Assembly: GCA_964392615.1 (NCBI GenBank)
Contig: CAYMRB010000028.1
Coordinates: 1-41,210, forward strand
Reading direction: 5' to 3'
DNA length: 41,210 nt
Source of the DNA: CAYMRB01 sp964392615
GTDB lineage: Bacteria > Planctomycetota > UBA8108
A model generated the notes under the pieces. The model ran no database searches. It was not told where the DNA came from and saw only the letters and a list, made by a program, of their open reading frames with translations. Shown here one piece after another: positions 13,527-24,100 of the stretch. The number at the start of each line of letters is the position of its first letter. The first letter of the stretch is position 1. The translations under genes and the position numbers were made by a program.

Positions 13527-16500
13527 CGCTCGGCCCAGCAACGTACGCGGCCGTCGGTTGTCGACAGGTAGAGCCGCCCGTTCGCCGCGGCCATGCCGTC
13601 CCAGACGGGTGGCGCGGGGAGGCGGTACTGCGCGACGCGCTGACCGTCCGCCGCGGTCACGACCTGCAGGATCGCGCCCTTGCGGCCGTCGACCGCAGCT
13701 TCATGCGCGAGGAGCTCCGCACTGATCGTCTCGTCGCGCGCGACGATCCTCTGGAACGACTTCTCCTCGTCGAACGGGTCCGGCGGCCCGGCGATGACGA
13801 GCGTGTCGCCGGCGAGCACCATCGCGCGCACCAGGAGCGGTACGTCGCTCGTCCAGTGATGCTCGACGAATGAGCCGCCGCCGCGACTCGCCCTGGCCTT
13901 GAATGTCAGCGCGTTGCCGAATCGTCCCTTCGTCGTGCCGACGTTGACCGCCGTGCCGTGGTTGCCGTGTCCCGACGTATCCTTGCCGTCGACGGCATCG
14001 AACGAGCAGGAGAGCACCAGGGTCGCGTCCTTCGCCGGCGCGCGTCCGAGCGAGGTGACTCGCTGGCGGATCTCATCGTCGCTCAACGCGCCGTGGTAGA
14101 CCCGCACCTCGTCGATCGCGCCGGTGAACGTCGCCGGGCTCTTGTACGCATCGCTGACGCCGCTGCCGAGGTCGGCGCCGATTTCGAGCGACTGCGCCGG
14201 CTTCGCGGCGACGAGGCCGGGCGCCTTGGCGGTGCCGGCGAGCTCCCCGTCGACGAAGATCTTGAGCTTCCCGTCGGCTGTCAGCATGCCGACGAGGTGG
14301 ACCCAGTCCCCTCCGGTGCGCCGCTTGGCCCGGACGACGTGCAGAGAGTCCGAGATGCGCACTGCGAAGCACGGCTGGCTCTTCTTCAGGAACAGCGAGT
14401 ATCCGTGCGCCGGCCCGCCGTGCGCGAGCACGACACCGTTCGGTTTCGACGGCTTGGCCCACGCCTCGACGACGATCGGCTTGCCGGTCGGATCGATGCT
14501 CTTCGTGTTCTCGAAGCTCACGACGGACGCGGACGTGGGCGCGGCGCGCCGGCGCGAGGAGCCGGTCGCCAACTCGGGCGGCTTCTTGCTCGTCGAGAAG
14601 AGCTGATGCTCCAGCGTCGTCGTCCAACGGTAGTACTGCGGCTTGCGCCCGAAGCCCCAGACGTCATCGTCGTCGAAAACGAGGATGCGGCCTGACGGCG
14701 CGTACTTGCCCGCCTGGTAGTATCCCGCGTGCCCGCCGGCGAAGCTGCGGCCGTACACCCAGTACGAGCGGTGAAACCACGAGCCGTCGAGGAAGCCCAT
14801 CGGCGCGAAAAGGTGGCCGCCCTCGCCAGCCTGCACGGAGCCCTGCTCGGCCGGTTGTCCCGAGTGGGGGCCGATCTGCGGGCGTCGGCCATCGCGATCG
14901 TACTGCTGCGAGCGCATGTACACCCAACGACCGTCACCCGACAGCACGTCCGGCAGGCCGGCGGTCATGTTGAGGATCTGCAGCTTGTTCTGCACGTCCT
15001 CGCCGGTCTCGGGATCGCGGTGGTCGATCGTGGTCTCGCTCTGCAGCGCGCCGGTCTTCGCGTCGAGCCGGAAGAAGCGCAGGCCGCCGTCGAGGAAGTT
15101 CGACCGACCAGCGGCGAAGAAGACCGAGCCTTCTTGCACGAGCACGCTGCCGTGGACGGGCCAGACCGACTCGAGCTGCTCGAACGCCATCAGGCGCAGA
15201 TCGCGCGGTGCGGCGCGGAAGCGCCAGACGAGCTCGCCGTCGGTCGCGCGCAGGCAGTAGACGCTGCCGTCCGCCGAGCCGAAGAGCACGCGGCCCTGCC
15301 AGACGGTCGGCGGCGAGTCGATGCGCCCGCCGACCGTACGCGTCCAGACCGCGGCTCCGGTGACTGCATCGAGCGCGTGCAGCGCGTGCGCGTCGATCTC
15401 GGCGACGTAGAGGCGTCCGGCGGCGATGACCGGGCTGCTGATCCGTCCGCCGATGTCGACCTGCCACGACGGCGCAAGCGTCGCTGGAAGCTTCTTTGCG
15501 GTGGAACCGCTACGCAGCATATCGTGTCGGTACGTCGGCCAATCGTCGTCCTCCTCCGTCCCGACCGCGATCTCCGTGGCCGGGCCGCGCTCGAGGCGCT
15601 GTTCGTCGTCACCGGCGGGAGCGCGCGACGTCGTCGCCGGCGCCAGCGCGTTGAACCCGAAGAGCTTCGCCTCGGGGTAGCACGCGCAATCGTGCGGTGG
15701 CGCGTACACGAGGCCGTTGCACGGCATGATGCCGTACAGGCAACCTCCGCGCGCCCAGTGGTGGATCTGCCAAGTCTCCTTCTCGGGGTCGACGAACTCG
15801 ATGCCGGTGCGCGACGGCAGCAAGAAGCGATCGGTCGCCTTCGCCATGTAGCAGCGGTGGTGGAACCAGTAGGTGTCGACGTCCGGCGGGAACTGCTTCT
15901 CGATCGCGCCCGTCAGCAGGTTGTGGCCCGTGAACACGCCCGAGTCCTTGGTGGAGGTCGTCGGTGCCGACCAGACGAGCCCACCGACGACAAGGAGGTC
16001 CTCCGGCGACGCGTACGCGGATTTCGCGTGCGGCGCCGACCACAGCACGCGGCCGTCGTCGATCGACAGCGCAGCCATCTTCCGGTCGCCGCCGGCGAAG
16101 AGGACGACCTTGTCGTGAAGGACGACTCTGGGGCCGAAGTTCATCGTCACGTTGCGACGGCGGCCGAGTCGCTCTGACGTCCACAGCACGTCACCGCTCG
16201 AGGGCGCGAGCGCGACGACCTTCTCGCCATCGTGGTAGACGACGCGCTCTTCGTCGGCGCACAGGGTCAGGGGTGCGACGCGCGTGTCTCGTTGCCAGAG
16301 CAACTTGCCCGACTCGGGACCGAACGCCGCGATGCGGCGGGGTTGCTCGTTCCACAGGAACTCGTTCGCGACGCGCTGCTGGTCGCCGACGTTGTGAACG
16401 GCTTCGAACGCGGCAAGCTCCGGCTCCCCATCATTGACGAGCGCGAAGAGGCGACCGCCGGTCGCGATGACCTCCTCGGTGGCCTGGCTGCCCTCGTACG

Positions 16501-17410
16501 TGCGAATCGTCTCGCCGGTCACGGCATCGAGCGCGGTGAGCGGCGCGCGGAACCCGAGCGTCACGTAGACTTCTCCCTCGAGCGCGATGAGGCGCCGCGC
16601 GAGCTGCGTCGGTCCGCTCTTCAGGGGCCACAGGTGGTTGTGCCAGGTCGGGACATCGCGCTTCCAGAGGATCGTGCCGTTGAACGCGTCGCGGGCGATC
16701 AGGGCCCAATGGGGCGGCAGCTGGATCGAAACGCGCGAGCCCTCGTCCATGATGTAGAAGAGCCGGCCGTCGGACGCGACGAGCGCGCTCATGCTGGCCA
16801 TGCGATCGTGGTGGCGCGACCAGCGCGGGCTGCCGATCCACTGCAGGCGGCGCGGCGGGCCGACGACGCTGTCGTGAGCGACCGCGTTGCCGCTCGCGTC
16901 GTGGAGGAAGTGGGTCCACTCGTCGATAGCGTCGGGGCGGGGCTTCCTCGTCAATATCCACTCGTCGCTATCGCGCGACGAGCGCGTGTACGCGACGCCG
17001 CCCGGAACGAGGACGCGACGGATCTCGTCGAGCGAGATGCCCGCAGCGGCGAGATCCTCGCAGACGACGAGGTTGGCGAGTCCGTCGATGTACGGCAGCC
17101 GCGTTCCGACGAGGCGGTCGATGGAGACCTCCCCGTACGTGCCGAGCTCGCGGACTCGCGCGCGGGCCTTCGCGACGTTCGCCACGCCGCGGTCGAGGCC
17201 GTGCACCTGGAAACCCGAGCTTGCCCTGAGCGCGACGGTCAGCTGCCCGTCGCCGCAGCCGACATGGACGACGAACCCTCCGCGGATGCCGGTGGCCGCG
17301 AGGATCTCGGAGGCGTCGGCGGCGTGGAGATCGCTCGGGAGAAGTGCGGCGAGGACTGCGACGATGCAGAGCTGTCGCCGCACGCCGAGAAAGGAGCTGC
17401 CGTGGTTCAT
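13523..17410 (-). CDS. Exported methyltransferase-fold / PQQ-type beta-propeller / LamG fusion
   Basis: A 1295-residue protein with signal peptide (RRQLCIVAVLAALLPSDLHA, about 11-30). Residues about 35-150 read as a class I SAM methyltransferase fold: motif I FVVHVGCGDGQLTVAL, an acidic end of strand 2 (VHGLDRG), NLVVCEDLAAAG, and EIRRVLVPGGVAY. Residues about 160-950 are PQQ-like (quinoprotein/BamB-type) propeller blades, with repeated dG-x-(v/l)-LW motifs such as AFNGTILWKRDVPTW, ESGKLLWQRDTRV, SSGDVLWTSERL, DDGRVLWSAPHA and TDGELVWRFRAA. A LamG/concanavalin-like domain follows at about 960-1175 (KPIVVEAWAKPSKPNG, KLKIFVDGELAGTAK, FTGAIDEVRVYHGALSDDEI), then a last blade ending YLSTTDGRVRCWAER. 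Start ATG 17410 is chosen from the signal peptide; upstream in-frame codons are rejected. It is coupled to the next gene by ATGA. A SAM fold outside the cytoplasm is unexpected. Confidence 0.85.
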   Translation of the reverse strand: MNHGSSFLGVRRQLCIVAVLAALLPSDLHAADASEILAATGIRGGFVVHVGCGDGQLTVALRASSGFQVHGLDRGVANVAKARARVRELGTYGEVSIDRLVGTRLPYIDGLANLVVCEDLAAAGISLDEIRRVLVPGGVAYTRSSRDSDEWILTRKPRPDAIDEWTHFLHDASGNAVAHDSVVGPPRRLQWIGSPRWSRHHDRMASMSALVASDGRLFYIMDEGSRVSIQLPPHWALIARDAFNGTILWKRDVPTWHNHLWPLKSGPTQLARRLIALEGEVYVTLGFRAPLTALDAVTGETIRTYEGSQATEEVIATGGRLFALVNDGEPELAAFEAVHNVGDQQRVANEFLWNEQPRRIAAFGPESGKLLWQRDTRVAPLTLCADEERVVYHDGEKVVALAPSSGDVLWTSERLGRRRNVTMNFGPRVVLHDKVVLFAGGDRKMAALSIDDGRVLWSAPHAKSAYASPEDLLVVGGLVWSAPTTSTKDSGVFTGHNLLTGAIEKQFPPDVDTYWFHHRCYMAKATDRFLLPSRTGIEFVDPEKETWQIHHWARGGCLYGIMPCNGLVYAPPHDCACYPEAKLFGFNALAPATTSRAPAGDDEQRLERGPATEIAVGTEEDDDWPTYRHDMLRSGSTAKKLPATLAPSWQVDIGGRISSPVIAAGRLYVAEIDAHALHALDAVTGAAVWTRTVGGRIDSPPTVWQGRVLFGSADGSVYCLRATDGELVWRFRAAPRDLRLMAFEQLESVWPVHGSVLVQEGSVFFAAGRSNFLDGGLRFFRLDAKTGALQSETTIDHRDPETGEDVQNKLQILNMTAGLPDVLSGDGRWVYMRSQQYDRDGRRPQIGPHSGQPAEQGSVQAGEGGHLFAPMGFLDGSWFHRSYWVYGRSFAGGHAGYYQAGKYAPSGRILVFDDDDVWGFGRKPQYYRWTTTLEHQLFSTSKKPPELATGSSRRRAAPTSASVVSFENTKSIDPTGKPIVVEAWAKPSKPNGVVLAHGGPAHGYSLFLKKSQPCFAVRISDSLHVVRAKRRTGGDWVHLVGMLTADGKLKIFVDGELAGTAKAPGLVAAKPAQSLEIGADLGSGVSDAYKSPATFTGAIDEVRVYHGALSDDEIRQRVTSLGRAPAKDATLVLSCSFDAVDGKDTSGHGNHGTAVNVGTTKGRFGNALTFKARASRGGGSFVEHHWTSDVPLLVRAMVLAGDTLVIAGPPDPFDEEKSFQRIVARDETISAELLAHEAAVDGRKGAILQVVTAADGQRVAQYRLPAPPVWDGMAAANGRLYLSTTDGRVRCWAER

Positions 17411-17670
17411 GGTTATCGTCTCGGGAAGCGTTGATTCGAAAGAGGGGAACGCGGGCCGGAATGCGTCGCGATTCACCGTACCACAGGCGCGGCTGGCGAT
17501 GCAGCGGAGCGTCGCGCTCGAACGGTTGACCGCCGCCGGTCACCTGGTGAAGATCGTCGTTCGCGGGGCGACAGCCGGATCGAGTGGACGCCGGCTCTCG
17601 CGTGGCGTATCGTCCTCGTCACGACGCGGGCACGATCCGTGACGACCACAATCGGAGACCGAGTAGGACC

Positions 17671-20067
17671 ATGAGGCCTGCCTTCGCCCTCACGCACGCG
17701 GCGATCCTCGCAATCCTCGCGACACCGCCCCTTGCCGCGCAGGACGCCGCCGATGCGAAGATCGAGCCCGACTACGTCATCGCGGTCGTCAAGGACCGCG
17801 ACTCGCCGTATTTCGACGCGATGATCGCCGGATTCCGCAAGGAGCTCGACGGGCTCGCGGGGAGCGAGTACCGCTTCGAGATCCGCGACGCGTTCAACGC
17901 AGGCGGTCAGGCGGATCAGGTCGGCGCCACGCTCGACCGCGCGCTCGCCGACTCGGATGTCGACGCGATCTTCGCGGCGGGCTTCGTCGTCACGAGCATC
18001 GCGGCCGGTCTGCCGTCGGATCGTCGACGCGTCCCGATCGTCGGTGGGGCGATCGAGTTCGCCGATCTCGAGGGCGGCAGCCTGATCGCGCCGAGCGGCA
18101 GCTCCAGCGTGGCGAACTACACGTTTATCCAGAGCCCGCGACGCATCCCGGCGGACCTGGAGAAGCTGGCCGAGCTCGCGGGGACGCGGAAGATCTACGC
18201 GATCGTCGACGCGTTCGCGTTCAGCTCGCTGGAAGAGAAGCTCACGCCTCGAGTCGCCGAGATGCAGAAGCGTCTCGATATCGAGCTCGAGATCGTCGCC
18301 GCGGCCGACACGCTGGACGAGACGCTGTCGCGACTGCCGGCGGAAGCACGCGCCGTGTACGTAGCGATTCTCGGCGACAAGACAGCCGAGGATCGCACGC
18401 AGCTCTTCCGAGCGCTCGCGGAGCGCGACGTGTTGTCGTTCTCCATGTTCGGGGCGCCCGACGTCGAACGGGGAGCGCTCGCCGGTCTCGCGAGCGGCAA
18501 CACCTTCGCGATTCACCGTCGCATCGCGCTGAACTTCCATCAATTGCTCGCCGGGGTCTCCGCGGAGGTGCTCCCCGTTTCGCTTCGAGCCGACGACCGG
18601 CTCGTCATCAACATGCGAGTCGCGCGGGAGATCGGCTGGTCGCCCGATTACGATACCTCCCTGGCGGCGCGTTTCATCGAGGCCGACGTCGTGCGTAGCG
18701 ACGCCCGCAAGCTCGACCTCGAGGGCGCCATGCAGATCGCGTCGACGGTCAATCCCGAGGTTGTCGCGTCACGAGCCGCTTGGCGAGCGCAGGTCCACGG
18801 AGTGCAGGCGATTCGCTCGAGCTATCTGCCGCAGTTGGGCCTTCGCGCCCAAGCCGGCGCCGCCGGCGCGACCGAGCAGATCGCGCAGCTGGTCGCCACG
18901 CCTCACCACGCCGAGAGTTTCTCGCTCGGCGCCGAAGTTCGCCAGCTCCTGTTCAGCGATCGTATCAATAGCCAGTTTCGCGCGCGGCGCATCGACGCCG
19001 ATGCGGCGCGGCTCGAATCGGAGTCGTCCGAGCTCGACGCCATCGAGGCGGCGGGCATCGCCTACCTCGACGTTCTCGCGACCGAGGCGCTCTACGCGAT
19101 CGAGCAGGAGAACCTGCAGATCATCGAGAACAACCTCCAGCTCGCGAAGCTCCGCTTCGAGATCGGCGCCGCGGACCGCTCCGAGGTCTTCCGGTGGCAG
19201 GCGAGCCAGGCGCAGGCGCGCGCGCAGCTGTTCCAGCGCGATCGAGATCGCAGGAACGCGCGCGTCGCGCTCAACGTCGTGCTCGCCGCGCCGCGCACCC
19301 GGAGCTGGGCACTTCGAGATATCGCGCTGGGCGACCGGGAGTTCTACTTCATGGACGCGGAGCTGTCGCCGATCATCACGACCCACGAGATCTTCCAGAG
19401 ATTCGTGCTGTTTCTGCGCCAGGAGGCGCTCGAGCGCTCCCCCGAGATCCGGGCGTTCGAAGAAGGCTTGCGCGCGCAAGGCATCCTGCTGCGCGAGCGG
19501 CGCCGCCGGAGTTTCGTGCCGGAGATCAACGCGACGGCTGCGTTCGACCGCGTGCTCCAGGACGCTCATGGCGTGCGCGGAGACTCGCAGAACGAGTGGA
19601 GCGTCGGTATCGGTTTCGTCGTGCCGCTCTTCGAGGGGGGACGGCGGATCGCGGAGACCGATCAGATTCGGGCGCAGTCGGAGCAGCTCGCCGCGCAGCG
19701 CGATCAGGCGCTGTTCGTCGTCGAGCAGCGAGCGCTGGCCGCTTCGTACGCCATGGCCGCCAGCCATCCGACGATGCGACTCAGTCGCGTGGCTCGCGAC
19801 GCCGCCGAGCAGAATTTCCGCGCCGTGCAGGCGAAGTACCAGCAGGGCGCAGCCAGCGTCATCGATCTCCTCGACGCTCAGAGTCAGTTGCTGACACAAC
19901 GGCAGAGCGCCGCCGTGGCGGCATACCAGTACCTGCGTGATGTCAATTCGATGCAGCGCGCGATCGCGTGGTTCGAGTTTCAGAAAGCTCCGGAGGAGAG
20001 AGCGGCATGGACCGATTCCCTGCGTCGATTCCTCGCAAACATCAGCGCAGAAGGCGACTCGCGATGA
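17671..20067 (+). CDS. ABC-type substrate-binding domain fused to TolC-family outer membrane protein
   Basis: A 798-residue exported protein (signal peptide MRPAFALTHAAILAILATPP, then LAAQ). Residues about 28-335 match the ABC_sub_bind (PF04392-like) periplasmic fold: DYVIAVVKDRDSPYFDAMIA, VDAIFAAGFVVTSIAAGL, RRVPIVGGAIEF, and the diagnostic end ALNFHQLLAGV ... RLVINMRVAREIGWSPDYD. Residues about 348-790 are a TolC-type efflux protein with both halves of the repeat: LEGAMQIASTVNPEVVASRA and SSYLPQLGLRAQAG in the first, SPEIRAFEEGLRAQGILLRE, FVVPLFEGGRR and YQQGAASVIDLLDAQSQLL in the second. TolC trimers form the outer-membrane channel of RND pumps, so each pump would carry three binding domains. 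The ATG has TAGGA just upstream. The stop overlaps the membrane-fusion gene by ATGA, and the RND permease follows. Confidence 0.9.
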   Translation: MRPAFALTHAAILAILATPPLAAQDAADAKIEPDYVIAVVKDRDSPYFDAMIAGFRKELDGLAGSEYRFEIRDAFNAGGQADQVGATLDRALADSDVDAIFAAGFVVTSIAAGLPSDRRRVPIVGGAIEFADLEGGSLIAPSGSSSVANYTFIQSPRRIPADLEKLAELAGTRKIYAIVDAFAFSSLEEKLTPRVAEMQKRLDIELEIVAAADTLDETLSRLPAEARAVYVAILGDKTAEDRTQLFRALAERDVLSFSMFGAPDVERGALAGLASGNTFAIHRRIALNFHQLLAGVSAEVLPVSLRADDRLVINMRVAREIGWSPDYDTSLAARFIEADVVRSDARKLDLEGAMQIASTVNPEVVASRAAWRAQVHGVQAIRSSYLPQLGLRAQAGAAGATEQIAQLVATPHHAESFSLGAEVRQLLFSDRINSQFRARRIDADAARLESESSELDAIEAAGIAYLDVLATEALYAIEQENLQIIENNLQLAKLRFEIGAADRSEVFRWQASQAQARAQLFQRDRDRRNARVALNVVLAAPRTRSWALRDIALGDREFYFMDAELSPIITTHEIFQRFVLFLRQEALERSPEIRAFEEGLRAQGILLRERRRRSFVPEINATAAFDRVLQDAHGVRGDSQNEWSVGIGFVVPLFEGGRRIAETDQIRAQSEQLAAQRDQALFVVEQRALAASYAMAASHPTMRLSRVARDAAEQNFRAVQAKYQQGAASVIDLLDAQSQLLTQRQSAAVAAYQYLRDVNSMQRAIAWFEFQKAPEERAAWTDSLRRFLANISAEGDSR

Positions 20068-21149
20068 ACCCCGAACGATACCGTGACGTGATCTGGATCG
20101 CCCTCGGTCTGGCGGTCCTCGTCGGCTGTGATCGCACCAAGACGGCGTCCGAGCCCGAGCGGCCGCGACCGGTCGTCGCTCACGTCGTCGGCACGCCCAG
20201 CTCGACGGTCGAGCGGAGCTTCTCCGGCGTCACGAGTGCGGCGGACTCCGCCGAGCTCGGCTTCGAAGTCGGCGGGCGCATCATCGAGGTGGCCGCCGTG
20301 CGAGGACGTCGCTACACCGAGGGCGCGGTGTTGGCGCGGCTCGACGTCTCGACGTACGCGGCCGAGCAGCGCAGCGCGCAAGCCGAATCGACGCGCGCCA
20401 CCGACGAGCTCAAGCGCGTGCAGCAGCTGTACGAATCGGACAACGTCAGTCGCGCGCAGCTCGACTCGGCGATCGCCGCGCAGAAGAGAGCGGCGGCGGC
20501 GCTCGAGACGGCGCAGAAGCGTCTGGCCGACGGAACGCTGCGCATGCCGTACGCGGGGTCCGTCGGCGAGGTGCTTCGCGAGTCTCAGGAGGTCGTATCA
20601 GCCGGGACACCGGTCGTGCGATTGCAGGGCGAAGGGCTCATGGAGATCGAGATCGGAGTGCCGGCGGACGTCCTGCCGCGAATGAGCATCGGATTGGCGG
20701 CCCGCGTCACGCTCGGCAGTCTTCCCGGAGAGATGCTGCGAGGAGCGGTGTCGAAGATCTCCAGGGAGGCATCGTCCGATACGACCTACGCGGTCACCGT
20801 GCAGCTCGATCAGAACGGATTCGACCTGCGCGACGGTCTCGACGGCGAGGTGACGTTCGAGTTGCCCAACCCCAGAGGTGCCGTCGTCATGGTGCCGTCG
20901 ACGTGTGTCGCTGCGCTTCCCGGCGGTGACCGTTACGTCTGGGAGCTCGTCGACGAAGGCGCGGGGCTCGTGCGAGCTCGACGCCGGTCCGTGCGCGTCG
21001 GCTCGTTGCGTCCCGGCGGCAGGCTGGAGGTCCTCGAGGGAGTGGCCCCCGGCGTCAGGCTCGTGGCCCGGGGCGTACACCGCGTCGAGGACGGCCAGCA
21101 GCTTCGGCTGCCGGCCGACAAGGCCGCGGCGGGCGACGACGCGAGGTGA
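20064..21149 (+). CDS. RND efflux membrane fusion protein, lipoprotein (HlyD/AcrA type)
   Basis: A 361-residue periplasmic adaptor that would link the RND permease to the TolC-type channel. A lipoprotein signal is clear (IWIALGLAVLVGC, lipobox LVGC, Cys at about 22), so it is likely lipid-anchored in the inner membrane. The barrel-sandwich half-motifs are present: SAELGFEVGGRIIEVAAVRG with YTEGAVLARLD on one side, LRMPYAGSVGEVLRESQEVV with GTPVVRL on the other. Between them is a coiled-coil hairpin (about 90-145; AEQRSAQAESTRATDELKRV, QKRAAAALETAQKRLAD). A beta-barrel domain (about 190-270) and membrane-proximal domain (PSTCVAALPGG ... GVAPGVRLVARGVHRVEDGQ) follow. ATG 20064 overlaps the TolC-fusion stop by four bases, and the stop is four bases before the permease start. 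Confidence 0.95.
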   Translation: MNPERYRDVIWIALGLAVLVGCDRTKTASEPERPRPVVAHVVGTPSSTVERSFSGVTSAADSAELGFEVGGRIIEVAAVRGRRYTEGAVLARLDVSTYAAEQRSAQAESTRATDELKRVQQLYESDNVSRAQLDSAIAAQKRAAAALETAQKRLADGTLRMPYAGSVGEVLRESQEVVSAGTPVVRLQGEGLMEIEIGVPADVLPRMSIGLAARVTLGSLPGEMLRGAVSKISREASSDTTYAVTVQLDQNGFDLRDGLDGEVTFELPNPRGAVVMVPSTCVAALPGGDRYVWELVDEGAGLVRARRRSVRVGSLRPGGRLEVLEGVAPGVRLVARGVHRVEDGQQLRLPADKAAAGDDAR

Positions 21150-21153
21150 CACC

Positions 21154-24100
21154 ATGAACCTCGCCGACTGGACGCTTCGCAACGGTCGCACGAGCGTGGT
21201 TCTCTACGCCGTGGTCATCGTTCTCGGGCTGGGCAGCTACTTCACGCTCGGACAGCTCGAGTATCCCGAGTTCACGATCCGCAACGCGCAGATCGTCACG
21301 CGCTATCCCGGACGCAGCGCGCTGCAGGTCGAGCAGGAGGTCACCGAGCCGCTCGAGCAGGCCATTCGACAGATGGCCGAGGTCCTCAGAGTGACCTCGA
21401 CGTCAAAGGGCGGCGTCTCGATCGTCGCGGTCGAGCTCCACGATCATCTCTTCGACCTCGACCCGATCTGGCAGCGCATGCGCAACAAGGTCAGCGCGAC
21501 CAAGTTGCCGGATGGCGCCGGCGTTCCCGTCGTCAACGACGAGTTCGGCGACGTGTTTCCGTTCATCTACGCGCTGCGCGGCGACGGCTTCTCCGACGCC
21601 GAATTGCTCGATCACGCCGAGGATCTCCGCGACGCGCTTCTGGAGCTCGACGGGGTCGCCAAGGTCGAGTTTCACGGCGAGCAGCCCGAGAGGATCTTCG
21701 TCGACGTTTCGAGCGCGGAGCTCGCCGCCCGGGGGCAGTCACCGACGCATCTCCTGCGACAGATCGGCGATCAGAACGCCATCGCCTCGAGCGGCTCGGT
21801 GGAAGTCGGTGTCGAGCGGGTCAGCGTCGCGACGCGTGGCGAGTTCGAGAGCTTCGACGAGATTCGCGACCTGCGGCTGGCGATGCCGGGGGCGAGCAGC
21901 TCGGTCGTCCTCTCCGATCTGGCCGACGTGCAACGCGGCTACGAGGAGCCGCCACGCGCCCTCGCGCGCCTGAACGGCGAGAGGGTCCTGTCGATCGCCA
22001 TCTCGATGGTCAGCGGTCGCAACGTCAACGAGGTCGGCGCGGTCGTCGACGCGGCGCTCGCGGAGATTGAGCGCGCCCTGCCGATCGGTCTCGACATCGA
22101 CCGGGTTTTCTTTCAGCCGCAGTACGTCAGTCAGTCGGTTCGCAGCTTCCTGATCAACCTCGCTCAGGCGTTCTGCTTCGTCGCGCTCGTGATGTTCTTC
22201 TTCGCCGGCTGGCGGATTGCGCTCATCGTCGCGATTCTCGTGCCGTCGGCCGTGTTGTTCGCGTTCGCGATGATGCCGACCTTCGGCATCCAGCTCGAGA
22301 TGATGTCGATCGCCGCGCTGATCATCGCGCTCGGTCTGCTCGTGGACAACGCCGTCGTGGTCAGCGAGCAGATCCTCGTGCGTCTGCAGGCGGGTGAGGA
22401 CCGTCGGTCCGCCTGCGTCAACGCGGTCCGCGGGCTGACGATTCCGCTGCTGGCGGCCAGCGCGACGACGGTCGCCGCGTTCTCGCCCATCGCTCTGGCG
22501 GAGGGCGCCGTCAGCGAGTTCACGTACAGCCTCTTCGCGGTGGTGACGCTGACGCTGCTCTCGTCGTGGGTTCTGTCGCTGACGATCATCCCGTACCTCT
22601 GTTTCCACATCTTGCGACCGCTGCGACGCGACACGCTGATCGGGCGCGCTCTGACCGCGTTCGAGAGGCCCTACGGGGCGTTCTTGCGCGGCGCGCTGCG
22701 GCGTCGGTGGATCTTCCTTCTGAGCATCATCGTCGTGACCGGCATCGCCGTGTGGGGCTTTCGCTTCGTCCCGTCGATCTTCTTCCCGCCGAACGAGCGC
22801 GGTCAGTTCATCGCCGATCTCGAGCTGCCGCTCGGCACGGATATCATCGAGACGGAGAAGCGGGTTCGAGAGCTGGAGCGATGGATTCTGGAAGCGCACG
22901 ACGAGGACGTCATCACCGTCGCGAGCTGGATCGGCAACGGGGGGCCGCGTTGGTACCTGTCGTTGGCTCCCGAGGCTGCGAACCCGAACTACGCGTTCCT
23001 CATGGTGTTGACGCGTTCGGGGGACCCCGACGACGTGCGGTCGCTGATCGACGCCGTGAACCGACACGCGCTCGAGAGCTATGCGGACACACGCGTCGTG
23101 GCGAAGGCGCTCGAGAACGGGCCTCCTGTCGGAGATCCGATCCAGATCCGGCTGTCCGGCGAGAACATGCGCACGCTCTACGCGTGCCGGGATCGGCTGT
23201 TCGAGCTCCTGCGCGGCATCGACGGTGTCGCAGAGATTCGCGATGATTGGGGCGCTTGGGTCAAGCAGCTGACCGTCGATCCCGATCCCGTGCGCGCGGC
23301 AAGGGTCGGCTTGACGACGGCTTCGATCGCGTCGGCGATCGGCATCCAGTACGAGGGTGTGGTCGCAAGTCGGTTCCGAGAGGGCGACAAGTCGATTCCG
23401 ATCGTCGTGCGTTCGGACACCGAGTATCGCGATCGTCCCGACCGCATGCCGGATCTGCCCATCTACCGCGGCGACGCGACGTCGGTGCCCCTGGGCCAGG
23501 TGGCGGATGTCTCGCTCGACTTCCTGCCGGGATCGATACTGCGACGGGATACCGTCCGGACGATGACGGTCAAGGCGCAGGTGCGAGGCCGGTTCGCGAG
23601 CGCGGCGCTCGCCGAGATTCGCCCGCTCGTCGACGAGCTGACGCGTTCGAGCGATTGGCCGCAGGGCTATCGCACCGAGTTCGGCGGCGAGCAGGAGGAG
23701 AGCGCCGAGGCGCAGGGCAAGATCGGCGGCGCGATGCCGATCTCGCTGGCGATCCTGTCGCTGATCTTGATCGCGCAGTTCAACAGCCTGCGGCGCTTCG
23801 GCATCATCCTCCTGACGATTCCGCCGATGCTGTGCGGCGTGACCCCTGGTCTTCTCGTGACGGGATCGAGCTTCGGCTTCATGACGCTGCTCGGCGTCAT
23901 CGCGCTTCTCGGCATCGTCGTGAACAACGCGATCCTGCTCATCGACGCGATCGACGCGCGGCGCAAGGCGGGCGACTCGAAGGACGAGGCGATCCACGCG
24001 GCGACGCGTTCCCGCTTGCGTCCGATCATCATGACGACCACGACGACGATCATCGGGCTCTTGCCGCTCGCGATCTCGGGCGGCGGCATGTGGAGCTCGA

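Noticed and set aside
17527..17542. TGACC-N6-GGTCA dyad between the divergent propeller and efflux operons, possible operator
   Set aside because: A 5-bp dyad is expected by chance in this GC-rich DNA and no regulator gene or second copy of the site was found.
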